42,714 nt of DNA from Flavobacterium anseongense (GTDB lineage: Bacteria; Bacteroidota; Bacteroidia; Flavobacteriales; Flavobacteriaceae). Both the position numbers and the translations under genes were made by a program. The notes under the pieces are model-generated. The model had not been told where the DNA came from, did no database searches, and was given only the letters and a program-made list of their open reading frames with translations. The stretch is from positions 1-42,714 of the forward strand of contig NZ_JAKIHN010000013.1 in NCBI RefSeq assembly GCF_021608185.1, given 5' to 3'. Each line of letters opens with the position of its first letter. Position 1 is the stretch's first letter. This document shows positions 9,856 through 17,337 of the stretch, in pieces.

Positions 9856-11341
9856 TGGTTGCTTTATTTGAATTTGGATTTGTTACGTGTTTTTTCAAAA
9901 TTCGCTTTCCTTCTGCCTTGACTTCATCCGTTTTGCGAAAACTCCAGATAATATCACTTGCGTATTTTCGGGTTGCTTCGATATCAACAATTGGTGCTGG
10001 GTAATCTTTTCCAATTTCACATTGATACAATTGCTGTTCAATTAAGCTCAATTTCCATGGTTCATGAATTAGATGAGTTGGAATATTGGCTAATTCGGGT
10101 AACCATTTTTTGATAAAAATTCCCTCGCTATCGTGCTCTTCTGAGTTTTTGATTGGATTATAAATTCGAACCGTATTGATTCCGGTAACACCCGATTGCA
10201 TTTGTAACTGCGGATAATGAATTCCCGGTTCGTAATCTAAAAACTGTCTTGCTAAAAAATGCAATTCACGCCAATCCTGCCAAAGATTAAACACAAAAAA
10301 AGACACGACCATTGCCCGCATTCTAAAATTGAGATAACCCGTTGCAACCACGCATCGCATACAAGCATCAACTATGGGAACTCCGGTTTTTCCTTGTTGC
10401 CAGGCTTGGATATAAACTTCATTTTTAGACTTAATTATTACATCAAAAGCAGTGTTGATATTATGAAATTCCATTCGGCATTCGTCCTCAAACTTTTGCA
10501 TAAAATGACAGTGCCAATGCAGGCGGGAAACAAAATTGAGCATAGCCCTTTTATTAGAAGACTTCTCATAATATTGATTGGTGTATTGATAAACCATCCG
10601 CATGCTGATATTGCCGTAAGCCAAGTAAGGCGATAATCTACTACATCCTTTTCGGCTTAAATTAGGTTTTGAAATATGCTTGCTGTAATTAACATGGCGT
10701 TCTTTTACAAAACTATCTAAATAACGCCAAGCCCAAAACTCGCCGCCTTGCTGGAAGTTTTTATTGCTTGTTGTAATCTCTTTACTGAGTTTTTCTCCTT
10801 TTAATTTATTGTATAAATCGGAATCTAACTTTTGGATGTTTAAAGTATTTAAATCAATCATTTTAGGAGTATCACGCATTACATTTTCCCAACGTTTGTC
10901 CCAGTCTTTTCTCGATTTTAATTTGCGAATTACACCGTGCAGTTGGAATTCCCTCCACTCGATTGCATTTTCAGTAAAATACTTTTGCATTTCGATATCT
11001 CTGTCAAACGTAATTTTATTTCCGATTTCCTGATGCGAAAAAATGGTTTTCACGTCATACTCTTTTATAATTTCTGCGAAAACATCTTTAACTTCATTAT
11101 GGAAAAAGTAGAGTTTAGCCTCAACCGAATCTAATTGGGTTTGCAAGCCTTGAATTGATTCATAAACAAAACGCCAATGTCTAACATCTGAATCATCGTA
11201 AGCCATAACTGAAGGTTCGAAAAAATAAAGCAGTAAAATAGGTAAACCCGATTGTTGTGCATGAAATAAAGGTTCGTGATCGGTTAATCTCAAATCTCTT
11301 TTAAACCAAACAATATTTATGTCTTTTTTATTCAATTTCAA
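9821..11341 (-). CDS. Divergent photolyase/cryptochrome family flavoprotein
   Basis: A 506-residue superfamily member: [18 protein letters not shown] at the N-terminus (antenna domain), [14 protein letters not shown] (about 318-330), [12 protein letters not shown] (338-349), QDWREL (355-360) and VRIYNP (391-396). Where E. coli photolyase has the loop ANNGGWQW, this protein has about 373-381 GIHYPQLQM. In an ungapped alignment the FAD-N5 Asn becomes H375, and the Trp at positions 382 and 384 become L379 and M381. The chemistry may therefore be cryptochrome-like. There is no ATG: the frame opens after a stop, and TTG at 11341 or 11335 is the likely start, inside the 3' end of the flavin reductase gene (14-nt overlap), consistent with coupled re-initiation. 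Confidence 0.88.
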   Translation of the reverse strand: MKLNKKDINIVWFKRDLRLTDHEPLFHAQQSGLPILLLYFFEPSVMAYDDSDVRHWRFVYESIQGLQTQLDSVEAKLYFFHNEVKDVFAEIIKEYDVKTIFSHQEIGNKITFDRDIEMQKYFTENAIEWREFQLHGVIRKLKSRKDWDKRWENVMRDTPKMIDLNTLNIQKLDSDLYNKLKGEKLSKEITTSNKNFQQGGEFWAWRYLDSFVKERHVNYSKHISKPNLSRKGCSRLSPYLAYGNISMRMVYQYTNQYYEKSSNKRAMLNFVSRLHWHCHFMQKFEDECRMEFHNINTAFDVIIKSKNEVYIQAWQQGKTGVPIVDACMRCVVATGYLNFRMRAMVVSFFVFNLWQDWRELHFLARQFLDYEPGIHYPQLQMQSGVTGINTVRIYNPIKNSEEHDSEGIFIKKWLPELANIPTHLIHEPWKLSLIEQQLYQCEIGKDYPAPIVDIEATRKYASDIIWSFRKTDEVKAEGKRILKKHVTNPNSNKATNARNKKTKLTK

Positions 11342-11975
11342 GTATTGAAGTTACTTCTTTGTTGGGTTTGGCATAACTCAATCGGTCTAATTGAATGGTT
11401 TTATGATAGCTATCCAAACCGGAACATGTAATGGTATTCGCTTTTTCCAAATCGATAAATCCTTCTTTACCAAGGCAATTTTCCGGAAAATAAACTTCAA
11501 CAATTTCGCCAATAACCATAATGGTATTATTGATTGTGATGTCGATTTTCTCTTTGAAAGCCATTCCGATTTGCACTAGACTTTCTTTTACAAAAGGGGC
11601 GCTGAAATCATTTTTATAAATAGGTGTCAGCCCTGTTTCATCAAATTCAGAAACTCCTTTTTCGTAGCGTGCCGAAGTTTGGTGGGCTTTTTTATAGATA
11701 GTTTCATTGATATGATTCAAAGTATAAAAACCGGTTTCGAGTAAATTACTCAAAGTGTTTCGCTCAGGCGGACTTGGTCTGAAAATCAAAGCTATCAATG
11801 GTGGATTAGCTCCAAGATGTAAAACAGAACTAAAAATAGCAAGGTTTGTTTTTCCGCTTTTATCGGCGGTTCCGACAAGAGAAACACTTTTGAATCCGCC
11901 TAAACTGTTTACAAAATGGACACGCTCTTGTTTTTCCATAGCCATTATAGCATCAAAAGAGATATGTTTCTGCAT
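11328..11975 (-). CDS. Flavin reductase-like protein (FMN-binding split barrel)
   Basis: A 215-residue protein from ATG 11975 (a GTG directly upstream, at 11978, is also possible). It has the split-barrel pattern of the DIM6/NTAB/flavin reductase family: [20 protein letters not shown] (about 31-50), [11 protein letters not shown] (58-68) and [18 protein letters not shown] (about 72-89), the usual flavin-binding strands. Such enzymes pass electrons from NAD(P)H to FMN or FAD. Within an operon of three FAD-dependent photolyases, an attractive inference is supply of reduced flavin, since photolyases need FADH-, but this is not demonstrated. It lies 18 nt downstream of the DUF2452 gene and overlaps the next gene by 14 nt. 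Confidence 0.85.
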   Translation of the reverse strand: MQKHISFDAIMAMEKQERVHFVNSLGGFKSVSLVGTADKSGKTNLAIFSSVLHLGANPPLIALIFRPSPPERNTLSNLLETGFYTLNHINETIYKKAHQTSARYEKGVSEFDETGLTPIYKNDFSAPFVKESLVQIGMAFKEKIDITINNTIMVIGEIVEVYFPENCLGKEGFIDLEKANTITCSGLDSYHKTIQLDRLSYAKPNKEVTSILEIE

Positions 11976-11993
11976 CACTTATTATTTCTGAAT

Positions 11994-12413
11994 TTATTGA
12001 AAAACATTGTCTTTTTTATTCAACACAATCCACTTCTTATCACTATTTAATTTGAATGTCCCGATGTGTTCTTTATTCCATTCTTGTGGAGAAATTAGTG
12101 AAAGAAAATTGATTCCATCATCGCCAACATACAAATGATAAATTTCTCCAATTACAGGCTCAAATGAAAATCTCGCATTGTATACTAATTCGTTCCATTG
12201 GTATTCATCCATTAAATTTTGGTATTGTGTTTTAAGATCGTTGAACTTATTTTCAAACTCTTTGTTAACAGTGCTAATTCCTCTACTTTTCCAAGAAACA
12301 AGATCATCTATTTTGATTACAGGAGCTCCAACATTAGTGGAATAAGGCATTATATTGGCATGATACCCTTTATCTTCAGAGTAAACTATATTGTCTGGTC
12401 TATCCTTTTGCAT
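11994..12413 (-). CDS. DUF2452 family protein
   Basis: A 139-residue soluble protein beginning MQKDRPDNIVYSEDKG. It has a conserved N-terminal stretch (PYSTNVGAPVIKIDD, about 23-37), a helical middle (about 48-75) and a beta-rich C-terminus with EPVIGEIYHLY and LSLISPQEW (about 85-112). This resembles DUF2452 (PF10504), a family of unknown function that also has eukaryotic members. It sits 3 nt after the stop of the DUF2805 gene and 18 nt before the flavin reductase gene, so it belongs to the photolyase operon. A role in photoreactivation is guilt by association only. Confidence 0.75.
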   Translation of the reverse strand: MQKDRPDNIVYSEDKGYHANIMPYSTNVGAPVIKIDDLVSWKSRGISTVNKEFENKFNDLKTQYQNLMDEYQWNELVYNARFSFEPVIGEIYHLYVGDDGINFLSLISPQEWNKEHIGTFKLNSDKKWIVLNKKDNVFQ

Positions 12414-12416
12414 AAT

Positions 12417-12707
12417 TTATCGCTTAGAAATTTTGTTGTTTGTTATTGCTCGTTGTAAACTACATTTAAACCTCTCTATTCCCTCAACTCGCTTTGCTAC
12501 ATGCTTTGTCTTGCAACTTTCGACACGTTTTCTCCAAAGTTTATAACTACTAAATTTTAATTCTCTTTTCATCAATACTTTGACATCGGCTTCATTAAGT
12601 CCGAATTGAAACTTAATGGCGTCAAACGGAGTTCTGTCTTCCCAAGCCATTTCAATAATTCGGTCAATAGCGATATCGTCTAAATCTGTTTTTGTGGTTA
12701 TTGGCAT
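12417..12707 (-). CDS. TIGR03643 / DUF2805 family protein
   Basis: A 96-residue basic protein with RIIEMAWEDRTPFDAIKFQF (about 16-35), GLNEADVKVLMKRELK (about 36-51) and SYKLWRKRV (about 54-62). This is the pattern of the TIGR03643 (DUF2805) family, which has a helix-turn-helix-like predicted fold and is often encoded beside photolyases. It is the first gene of the seven-gene minus-strand operon, with ATG at 12707 and a candidate promoter/operator 20-45 nt upstream. Regulation of the operon by this protein is possible but unproven. The C-terminal tail (about 76-96) is Lys/Arg rich. Confidence 0.85.
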   Translation of the reverse strand: MPITTKTDLDDIAIDRIIEMAWEDRTPFDAIKFQFGLNEADVKVLMKRELKFSSYKLWRKRVESCKTKHVAKRVEGIERFKCSLQRAITNNKISKR

Positions 12708-12728
12708 TTTGTTTATTGTTTTTTATGT

Positions 12729-12750
12729 AAAGTTAAACAAATTTAAAACA
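12729..12750 (-). promoter_or_regulatory. Candidate promoter and operator of the photolyase operon
   Basis: The minus strand reads TGTTTTAAATTTGTTTAACT here. It contains TAAATTTG, a perfect -7 TAnnTTTG box, overlapped by a 10-bp-spaced direct repeat TGTTTTAA / TGTTTAA. A direct repeat lying over the -7 box with one helical-turn spacing would suit a repressor. No -33 TTG is seen at optimal spacing. The binding protein is unknown. Confidence 0.35.
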
Positions 12751-12790
12751 TATTTATGACAAAAAAGTAAAAACCAATTAATAAAACTTA

Positions 12791-12822
12791 TTGCGTTATT
12801 AGAAAAAAAATCCCTTATTTTG
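12791..12822 (+). promoter_or_regulatory. Promoter of aroB
   Basis: TTG at 12791-12793, then 21 nt, then TTATTTTG at 12815-12822 (7 of 8 to TAnnTTTG), with the aroB ATG 19 nt further on. Spacing and position fit the flavobacterial -33/-7 promoter model. Confidence 0.5.
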
Positions 12823-12840
12823 CTGAACACACTTTAGACA

Positions 12841-13911
12841 ATGATGCAATCAATAGCCGCGAATGGCTACCCAATTTTATTCAGCGAAAACGGATATGAA
12901 TTTCTCAATACTTTTATTGAAGAAAATAGCTACTCCACTATTTTTATTTTAAGCGATACTAATACAAACGAGTATTGTTTATCACGATTTTTACCATTTT
13001 TGGCGACCGATAAAACTATCGAAATTATTGAAATCGAAGCTGGTGAAATCGAGAAAAACATCAATACTTGTGTCGAGATTTGGACCGTTTTAACCGAATT
13101 AGGTGGTGACAGAAAAAGTCTGCTCATTAATATTGGTGGTGGTGTGATTACTGATATTGGTGGATTTGTAGCGTCAACATTTAAAAGAGGAATCGATTTT
13201 GTTCATATTCCAACTACGCTACTAGCGATGGTAGATGCTTCTGTCGGAGGCAAAAATGGTGTTGATTTGGGTAACTTAAAAAACCAAATTGGCGTTATCA
13301 ATGTCCCAAAAATGGTTTTAATTGATACAGAATACCTAACAACATTGCCACAAAACGAAATGCGTTCCGGTTTGGCAGAAATGCTAAAACACGGACTGAT
13401 TGCTGATGCTGATTATTGGACAAAATTCAGAGATTTAAGTGAAGTTGATTTTAAAGATTTTGATAAATTAATTCATCGTTCCATCGAAATTAAAAATGAA
13501 ATCGTGATGCAGGATCCTACCGAAAACGGCATCCGAAAAGCATTGAATTTTGGTCACACTTTAGGACATGCCATAGAAAGTTATTTTCTTGAAAGCGAAA
13601 GCAAAAAAACCTTGTTACATGGCGAAGCTATTGCTGTTGGAATGATTTTAGAAAGTTATATTTCATGGCAGAAAAAGTTACTTTCAGCAGCTGAATATCT
13701 AGAAATTAAAGACTCAATAAATACTATTTTTGAAACCATAATTTTTGAAGAAAATGACTTGCAGCCTATACTCGATTTACTCATACACGACAAAAAAAAT
13801 GAATACGGGAAAATACAATTTGCATTGCTGGACGGAATCGGAAATATTAAAATCAATCAAGAGGTTGAAAATGAATTAATTATAAAATCGTTTGCCGATT
13901 ATAAAAGTTAA
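12841..13911 (+). CDS. aroB: 3-dehydroquinate synthase
   Basis: A 356-residue NAD- and metal-dependent enzyme converting DAHP to 3-dehydroquinate in the shikimate pathway. It has the NAD-binding glycine motif GGGVITDIGGFVAST (99-113), PTTLLAMVDASVGGK (124-138) and metal ligands consistent with E180 (GLAEMLKHG), H239 (NFGHT) and H260 (LLHGEA). Full family length. Two in-frame ATGs (12841, 12844) are possible; MQS is equally plausible. It is transcribed divergently from the photolyase operon across 133 nt, and is followed by the polyamine genes on the same strand, with a gap large enough for a separate promoter. Confidence 0.95.
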   Translation: MMQSIAANGYPILFSENGYEFLNTFIEENSYSTIFILSDTNTNEYCLSRFLPFLATDKTIEIIEIEAGEIEKNINTCVEIWTVLTELGGDRKSLLINIGGGVITDIGGFVASTFKRGIDFVHIPTTLLAMVDASVGGKNGVDLGNLKNQIGVINVPKMVLIDTEYLTTLPQNEMRSGLAEMLKHGLIADADYWTKFRDLSEVDFKDFDKLIHRSIEIKNEIVMQDPTENGIRKALNFGHTLGHAIESYFLESESKKTLLHGEAIAVGMILESYISWQKKLLSAAEYLEIKDSINTIFETIIFEENDLQPILDLLIHDKKNEYGKIQFALLDGIGNIKINQEVENELIIKSFADYKS

Positions 13912-13955
13912 CATAATTTTATTGCAAGTAGTACATTTCTAATATAATATTTTTT

Positions 13956-13963
13956 TACATTTG
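13956..13963 (+). promoter_or_regulatory. -7 promoter element upstream of the small ORF and arginine decarboxylase
   Basis: TACATTTG matches TAnnTTTG exactly. It lies only 5 nt before ATG 13969, so a transcript starting here would be nearly leaderless for the 59-codon ORF, or would carry about a 230-nt leader to speA. No TTG at -33. Confidence 0.4.
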
Positions 13964-13968
13964 CCCTG

Positions 13969-14148
13969 ATGAAAAAAAGAGCCAACGCTTCTGTTTACAG
14001 TATTTACAGTCAAGAAATCAATCTAAATTTCTTCACTGCTTCTAATCATTTTTACGTAATAAAAAATGATTTATTGGCTTTGTGTTCTCCAGTTACTTTT
14101 TTATTTCAGGAAAAGCTTCCTATTATTTACGCTAATATTAGAGTTTGA
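13969..14148 (+). CDS. Small hypothetical protein, 59 residues
   Basis: An intact small ORF (MKKRANASVYSIYSQEINLN at the start, ending YANIRV) directly behind a consensus -7 element and 54 nt before the arginine decarboxylase gene. Composition and codon choice look like neighbouring genes: Lys-Arg start, a Tyr/Phe-rich middle (FFTASNHFYVIKNDLLA, about 21-37) and no membrane segment long enough to be convincing. I do not recognise a family. It may be a genuine small protein or a translated leader of speA; it is not clearly a truncated larger gene. Confidence 0.5.
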   Translation: MKKRANASVYSIYSQEINLNFFTASNHFYVIKNDLLALCSPVTFLFQEKLPIIYANIRV

Positions 14149-14202
14149 ATTATAGATTATTTTGTTTTTATAAAATAGATTAATCCATAATTTCACTTCT
14201 TA

Positions 14203-15606
14203 ATGAACACTAAATATTTCGATTTAATTAACCAAACCTATTACTTCCCGCAGGAAGAATTTACTTTAAACAAAGAAAGCCAACTGCAATTTCACAATAT
14301 CGACTTGATGAAGCTTGTAGAAGAATACGGCACGCCTTTAAAGTTTACTTATTTGCCTCAAATTTCCAACAACATTAAAAGAGCCAAAAATTGGTTCAGA
14401 AATGCAATGGAAAAAAATAATTATGAAGCTAAATATTATTATTGCTATTGTACCAAAAGCTCTCATTTTCAATATGTAATGAATGAAGCTTTCAAGAATA
14501 ACATTCACATCGAAACATCATCGGCTTTCGATATTAATATTGTAGAGAATTTACTCGAAAACGGAAAAATTAACAAAAGCACTTATATTATATGTAATGG
14601 TTTCAAACGCGACCAATACATCGAAAACATTGCCCGTTTGATTAACAATGGCCATAAAAATACCATTCCGATTATTGATAATTATGAGGAATTAGATTTG
14701 TTACAGGAGCAAATTAAAGGTAAATTCAAAATCGGAATCAGGATTGCTGCCGAGGAAGAACCAAAATTTGAGTTCTATACTTCCCGTTTAGGAATTGGAT
14801 ACAAAAACATTTTGAACTTTTATAAAAAACAGATTCAGGAAAATGATAAATTGGAGTTGAAAATGCTTCACTTTTTCATCAATACCGGAATTAATGATAC
14901 CGCTTACTATTGGAACGAATTGGTAAAATGTATAAAGGTTTACATTCAGCTAAAAAAAGAATGTCCGTCACTTGATGGATTAAACATTGGTGGTGGATTT
15001 CCAATAAAAAATTCTTTGGCATTTGAATTTGATTATCAATATATGATTGACGAAATCATCAATCAAATTAAAATCGCCTGTGATGAAGAGGAAGTTGATG
15101 TACCTAATATTTTTACCGAATTTGGTTCGTTTACTGTTGGAGAATCCGGTGGAGCAATTTATCAGGTTTTGTATCAGAAACAACAAAACGACAGAGAAGC
15201 CTGGAACATGATTGACAGTTCATTTATCACAACTTTGCCAGATACTTGGGCTATTAACAAGCGTTTTATCATGTTGGCCGTGAATCGTTGGAACGATACT
15301 TATGAAAGAGTTTTATTAGGCGGAATGACTTGTGACAGTGATGATTATTACAACTCTGAGCAGAATATGAACGCTATATATCTTCCAAAATACAATAAAG
15401 AAAAGCCATTGTACATTGGATTTTTCAACATTGGCGCTTATCAGGAAACTATTGGTGGTTTTGGCGGTTTGCATCACTGTTTGATTCCACAACCGAAACA
15501 TATTTTAATTGATAGAGATGTAAACGGATTTTTGTCAACTGAGGTTTTCTCAGAACAACAAACTTCTGACGATGTCCTGAAAATATTAGGATACCAAAAG
15601 AAATAG
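14203..15606 (+). CDS. speA: Arginine decarboxylase (fold III, PLP-dependent)
   Basis: A 467-residue protein of the alanine-racemase-fold decarboxylases, expected to convert arginine to agmatine, the entry to polyamine synthesis. YGTPL (42-46) marks the barrel entry. CYCTKSSHF (81-89) carries the PLP lysine K85. GLNIGGGFP (about 264-272) is the phosphate-binding glycine loop, EFGSFTVGESG (about 306-316) follows, and TCDSDD (about 370-375) supplies the active-site Cys-x-x-x-Asp segment from the partner subunit. It is shorter than the biosynthetic SpeA of E. coli but typical of flavobacterial proteins annotated this way. Substrate assignment (arginine rather than another basic amino acid) rests on family resemblance and on the neighbouring deoxyhypusine-synthase-like gene. 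Confidence 0.85.
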   Translation: MNTKYFDLINQTYYFPQEEFTLNKESQLQFHNIDLMKLVEEYGTPLKFTYLPQISNNIKRAKNWFRNAMEKNNYEAKYYYCYCTKSSHFQYVMNEAFKNNIHIETSSAFDINIVENLLENGKINKSTYIICNGFKRDQYIENIARLINNGHKNTIPIIDNYEELDLLQEQIKGKFKIGIRIAAEEEPKFEFYTSRLGIGYKNILNFYKKQIQENDKLELKMLHFFINTGINDTAYYWNELVKCIKVYIQLKKECPSLDGLNIGGGFPIKNSLAFEFDYQYMIDEIINQIKIACDEEEVDVPNIFTEFGSFTVGESGGAIYQVLYQKQQNDREAWNMIDSSFITTLPDTWAINKRFIMLAVNRWNDTYERVLLGGMTCDSDDYYNSEQNMNAIYLPKYNKEKPLYIGFFNIGAYQETIGGFGGLHHCLIPQPKHILIDRDVNGFLSTEVFSEQQTSDDVLKILGYQKK

Positions 15607-15634
15607 TTTGCAATTTGCAGTAGCAGTAAGCAGT
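15607..15634 (+). repeat. Degenerate heptamer array, TTTGCAG family
   Basis: Four 7-bp units: TTTGCAA, TTTGCAG, TAGCAGT, AAGCAGT, beginning at base 15607 directly after the speA stop. The rest of the 165-nt gap to the next gene is AT-rich, with an imperfect inverted repeat (TTGTAGTTAT near 15667 and ATAAACTACAA near 15702) and no convincing gene. Confidence 0.5.
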
Positions 15635-15771
15635 ATTTAGAACATAAAAAAATGTAAAAAATTTGTTTGTAGTTATAAAAAAAATAGGTTTTCTTTGACC
15701 CATAAACTACAAGCATTACCCAATGCGAAACAAAGTACTGAAGCGCAGCGGAATAAAACAATAAACTTAAA

Positions 15772-16746
15772 ATGAGCAAAGGACCAATTAGCCAGTTTAT
15801 AGAAAAACATTACCTTCATTTCAATGCAGCAGCGCTTGTTGATGCCGCAAAAGGATACGAAGAACATTTGCTTGACAATGGTAAAATGTTGATTTCACTT
15901 GCCGGCGCTATGAGTACGGCCGAGCTTGGGAAATCATTAGCCGAAATGATTCGTCAGGATAAAGTGCACATTATTTCTTGTACCGGTGCCAATTTAGAAG
16001 AAGATATTATGAATTTGGTAGCTCACAATTCTTATAAAAGAGTACCAAATTATAGAGATTTGAGTCCACAGGAAGAATGGGATTTATTAGAAAATCATTT
16101 TAATCGGGTTACCGATACGTGTATTCCTGAGGAAGAAGCTTTCCGCAGATTGCAATCGCATTTATATGACATTTGGAACAATGCCAACGCAAAGGGAGAA
16201 CGTTATTTTCCGCATGAATTCATGTATCAAATGATTAATTCGGGTGTGCTGAAACAATACTATGAAATTGATCCAAAAGATTCCTGGATGGTGGCTGCAG
16301 CCGAAAAGAATTTACCAATCGTAGTTCCGGGTTGGGAAGACAGCACAATGGGAAATATATTTGCTTCCTATTGTATCAAAGGAGAATTTAATGCTACCAC
16401 TATGAAAAGTGGTATAGAATATATGATGTGGTTGGCCGATTGGTATCCGAAAAACTCAAGTGGAAAAGGATTAGGTTTCTTCCAGATTGGTGGTGGAATT
16501 GCAGGAGATTTTCCAATTTGTGTGGTACCAATGTTGTATCAGGACATGGAAATGCACGAAGTTCCGTTTTGGAGCTATTTCTGCCAAATATCTGATTCGA
16601 CTACCAGTTATGGTTCATATTCCGGAGCTGTTCCAAATGAAAAAATCACTTGGGGAAAATTAGATATTCATACACCCAAATTTATTGTTGAATCGGATGC
16701 AACAATTGTTGTACCTTTAATATTTGCTTACATATTAGATTTATAA
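15772..16746 (+). CDS. Deoxyhypusine synthase family protein without the catalytic lysine
   Basis: A 324-residue NAD-dependent fold: MLISLAGAMSTAELGKSL (about 39-56), HIISCTGANLEEDI (66-79), VPGWEDSTMGNIFAS (185-199), FFQIGGGIAGDF (236-247) and ATIVVPLIFAY (310-320) are all deoxyhypusine synthase signatures. Bacteria lack eIF5A, and bacterial homologues are thought to make polyamines such as homospermidine. Eukaryotic enzymes have GGGVVKHH with the imine-forming Lys; here the aligned position is G245 (GGGIAGDF), so the covalent mechanism cannot be the same. Position directly after arginine decarboxylase suggests a polyamine role. The next gene follows after only 11 nt. Function beyond the family is inference. 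Confidence 0.88.
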   Translation: MSKGPISQFIEKHYLHFNAAALVDAAKGYEEHLLDNGKMLISLAGAMSTAELGKSLAEMIRQDKVHIISCTGANLEEDIMNLVAHNSYKRVPNYRDLSPQEEWDLLENHFNRVTDTCIPEEEAFRRLQSHLYDIWNNANAKGERYFPHEFMYQMINSGVLKQYYEIDPKDSWMVAAAEKNLPIVVPGWEDSTMGNIFASYCIKGEFNATTMKSGIEYMMWLADWYPKNSSGKGLGFFQIGGGIAGDFPICVVPMLYQDMEMHEVPFWSYFCQISDSTTSYGSYSGAVPNEKITWGKLDIHTPKFIVESDATIVVPLIFAYILDL

Positions 16747-16757
16747 AATATTTTTTT

Positions 16758-17177
16758 ATGAGAAGAATTATTGTAGACTATGCGAAACTAACCGGTGACA
16801 TTCTGAATTTATTGGTAGATAAATTCCCAGAAGGTTACGACGATTCCGATATTATTCGTTTTAGAAATGCCCAAAACGAGTTAATTGAAGCTGTTGAAGT
16901 TAAAACAGAAGACACTATTTACTTGGTAAAAGTAAGCACAAAATTAGCCAGTCGTATGGAAAAATATGACGAAGAAGATATTGATGCAGTAGTTGAACCC
17001 ATTGATCCAATTAAAGGATTAGATGATGATGATGATGTACCAAATGAAAATGACGATGAGGAAGAAGAAGATTTATTAAATGACAAAGGCGGTTCAGACG
17101 ATGGCGATGATGACGATGACGATGAGGATTTTGATGTCTCAGATAACTTTGTTGAAGACGAAGATGACGATGAATAA
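16758..17177 (+). CDS. Conserved protein with long acidic tail
   Basis: A 139-residue protein with two parts. A folded N-terminus (MRRIIVDYAKLTGDILNLLV to about 73) contains DSDIIRFRNAQNELIEAVEV and ends LASRMEKYDEED. The C-terminal half (about 76-139) is almost wholly Asp/Glu with a few Gly and Ser. I recognise it as a conserved flavobacterial protein of unknown role. The polyacidic tail resembles those of nucleic-acid mimics or chaperone-like proteins, but nothing more can be concluded. It begins 11 nt after the deoxyhypusine-synthase-like gene and is probably cotranscribed with it. Confidence 0.8.
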   Translation: MRRIIVDYAKLTGDILNLLVDKFPEGYDDSDIIRFRNAQNELIEAVEVKTEDTIYLVKVSTKLASRMEKYDEEDIDAVVEPIDPIKGLDDDDDVPNENDDEEEEDLLNDKGGSDDGDDDDDDEDFDVSDNFVEDEDDDE

Positions 17178-17248
17178 ACTTCGAAGAAGTTTATAAAATT
17201 TCAAATTTTAAAATTCAAATAAGCTCCAAAACTCAAGTTACAAATTAT

Positions 17249-17291
17249 AAATCCCAAATTCCAAAGTATACACAGTTGGAATTTGGGATTT
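17249..17291. terminator. Strong inverted repeat, bidirectional terminator between convergent genes
   Basis: AAATCCCAAATTCCAA (17249-17264) and TTGGAATTTGGGATTT (17276-17291) form a perfect 16-bp stem with an 11-nt loop, followed by GTTTTTT. It lies between the convergent acidic-tail and DinB genes. The flanks repeat the same AATTC/AAATT words, so the site may also be a member of an intergenic repeat family. Confidence 0.7.
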
Positions 17292-17337
17292 GTTTTTTGA
17301 AATTTATTTGGAATTTGTTTTTTAGTTATTAGAATTT

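Noticed and set aside
6880..12707. A phage or integrative element carrying the photolyase operon
   Set aside because: No integrase, transposase, tRNA attachment site or flanking direct repeats seen; codon use resembles its neighbours.
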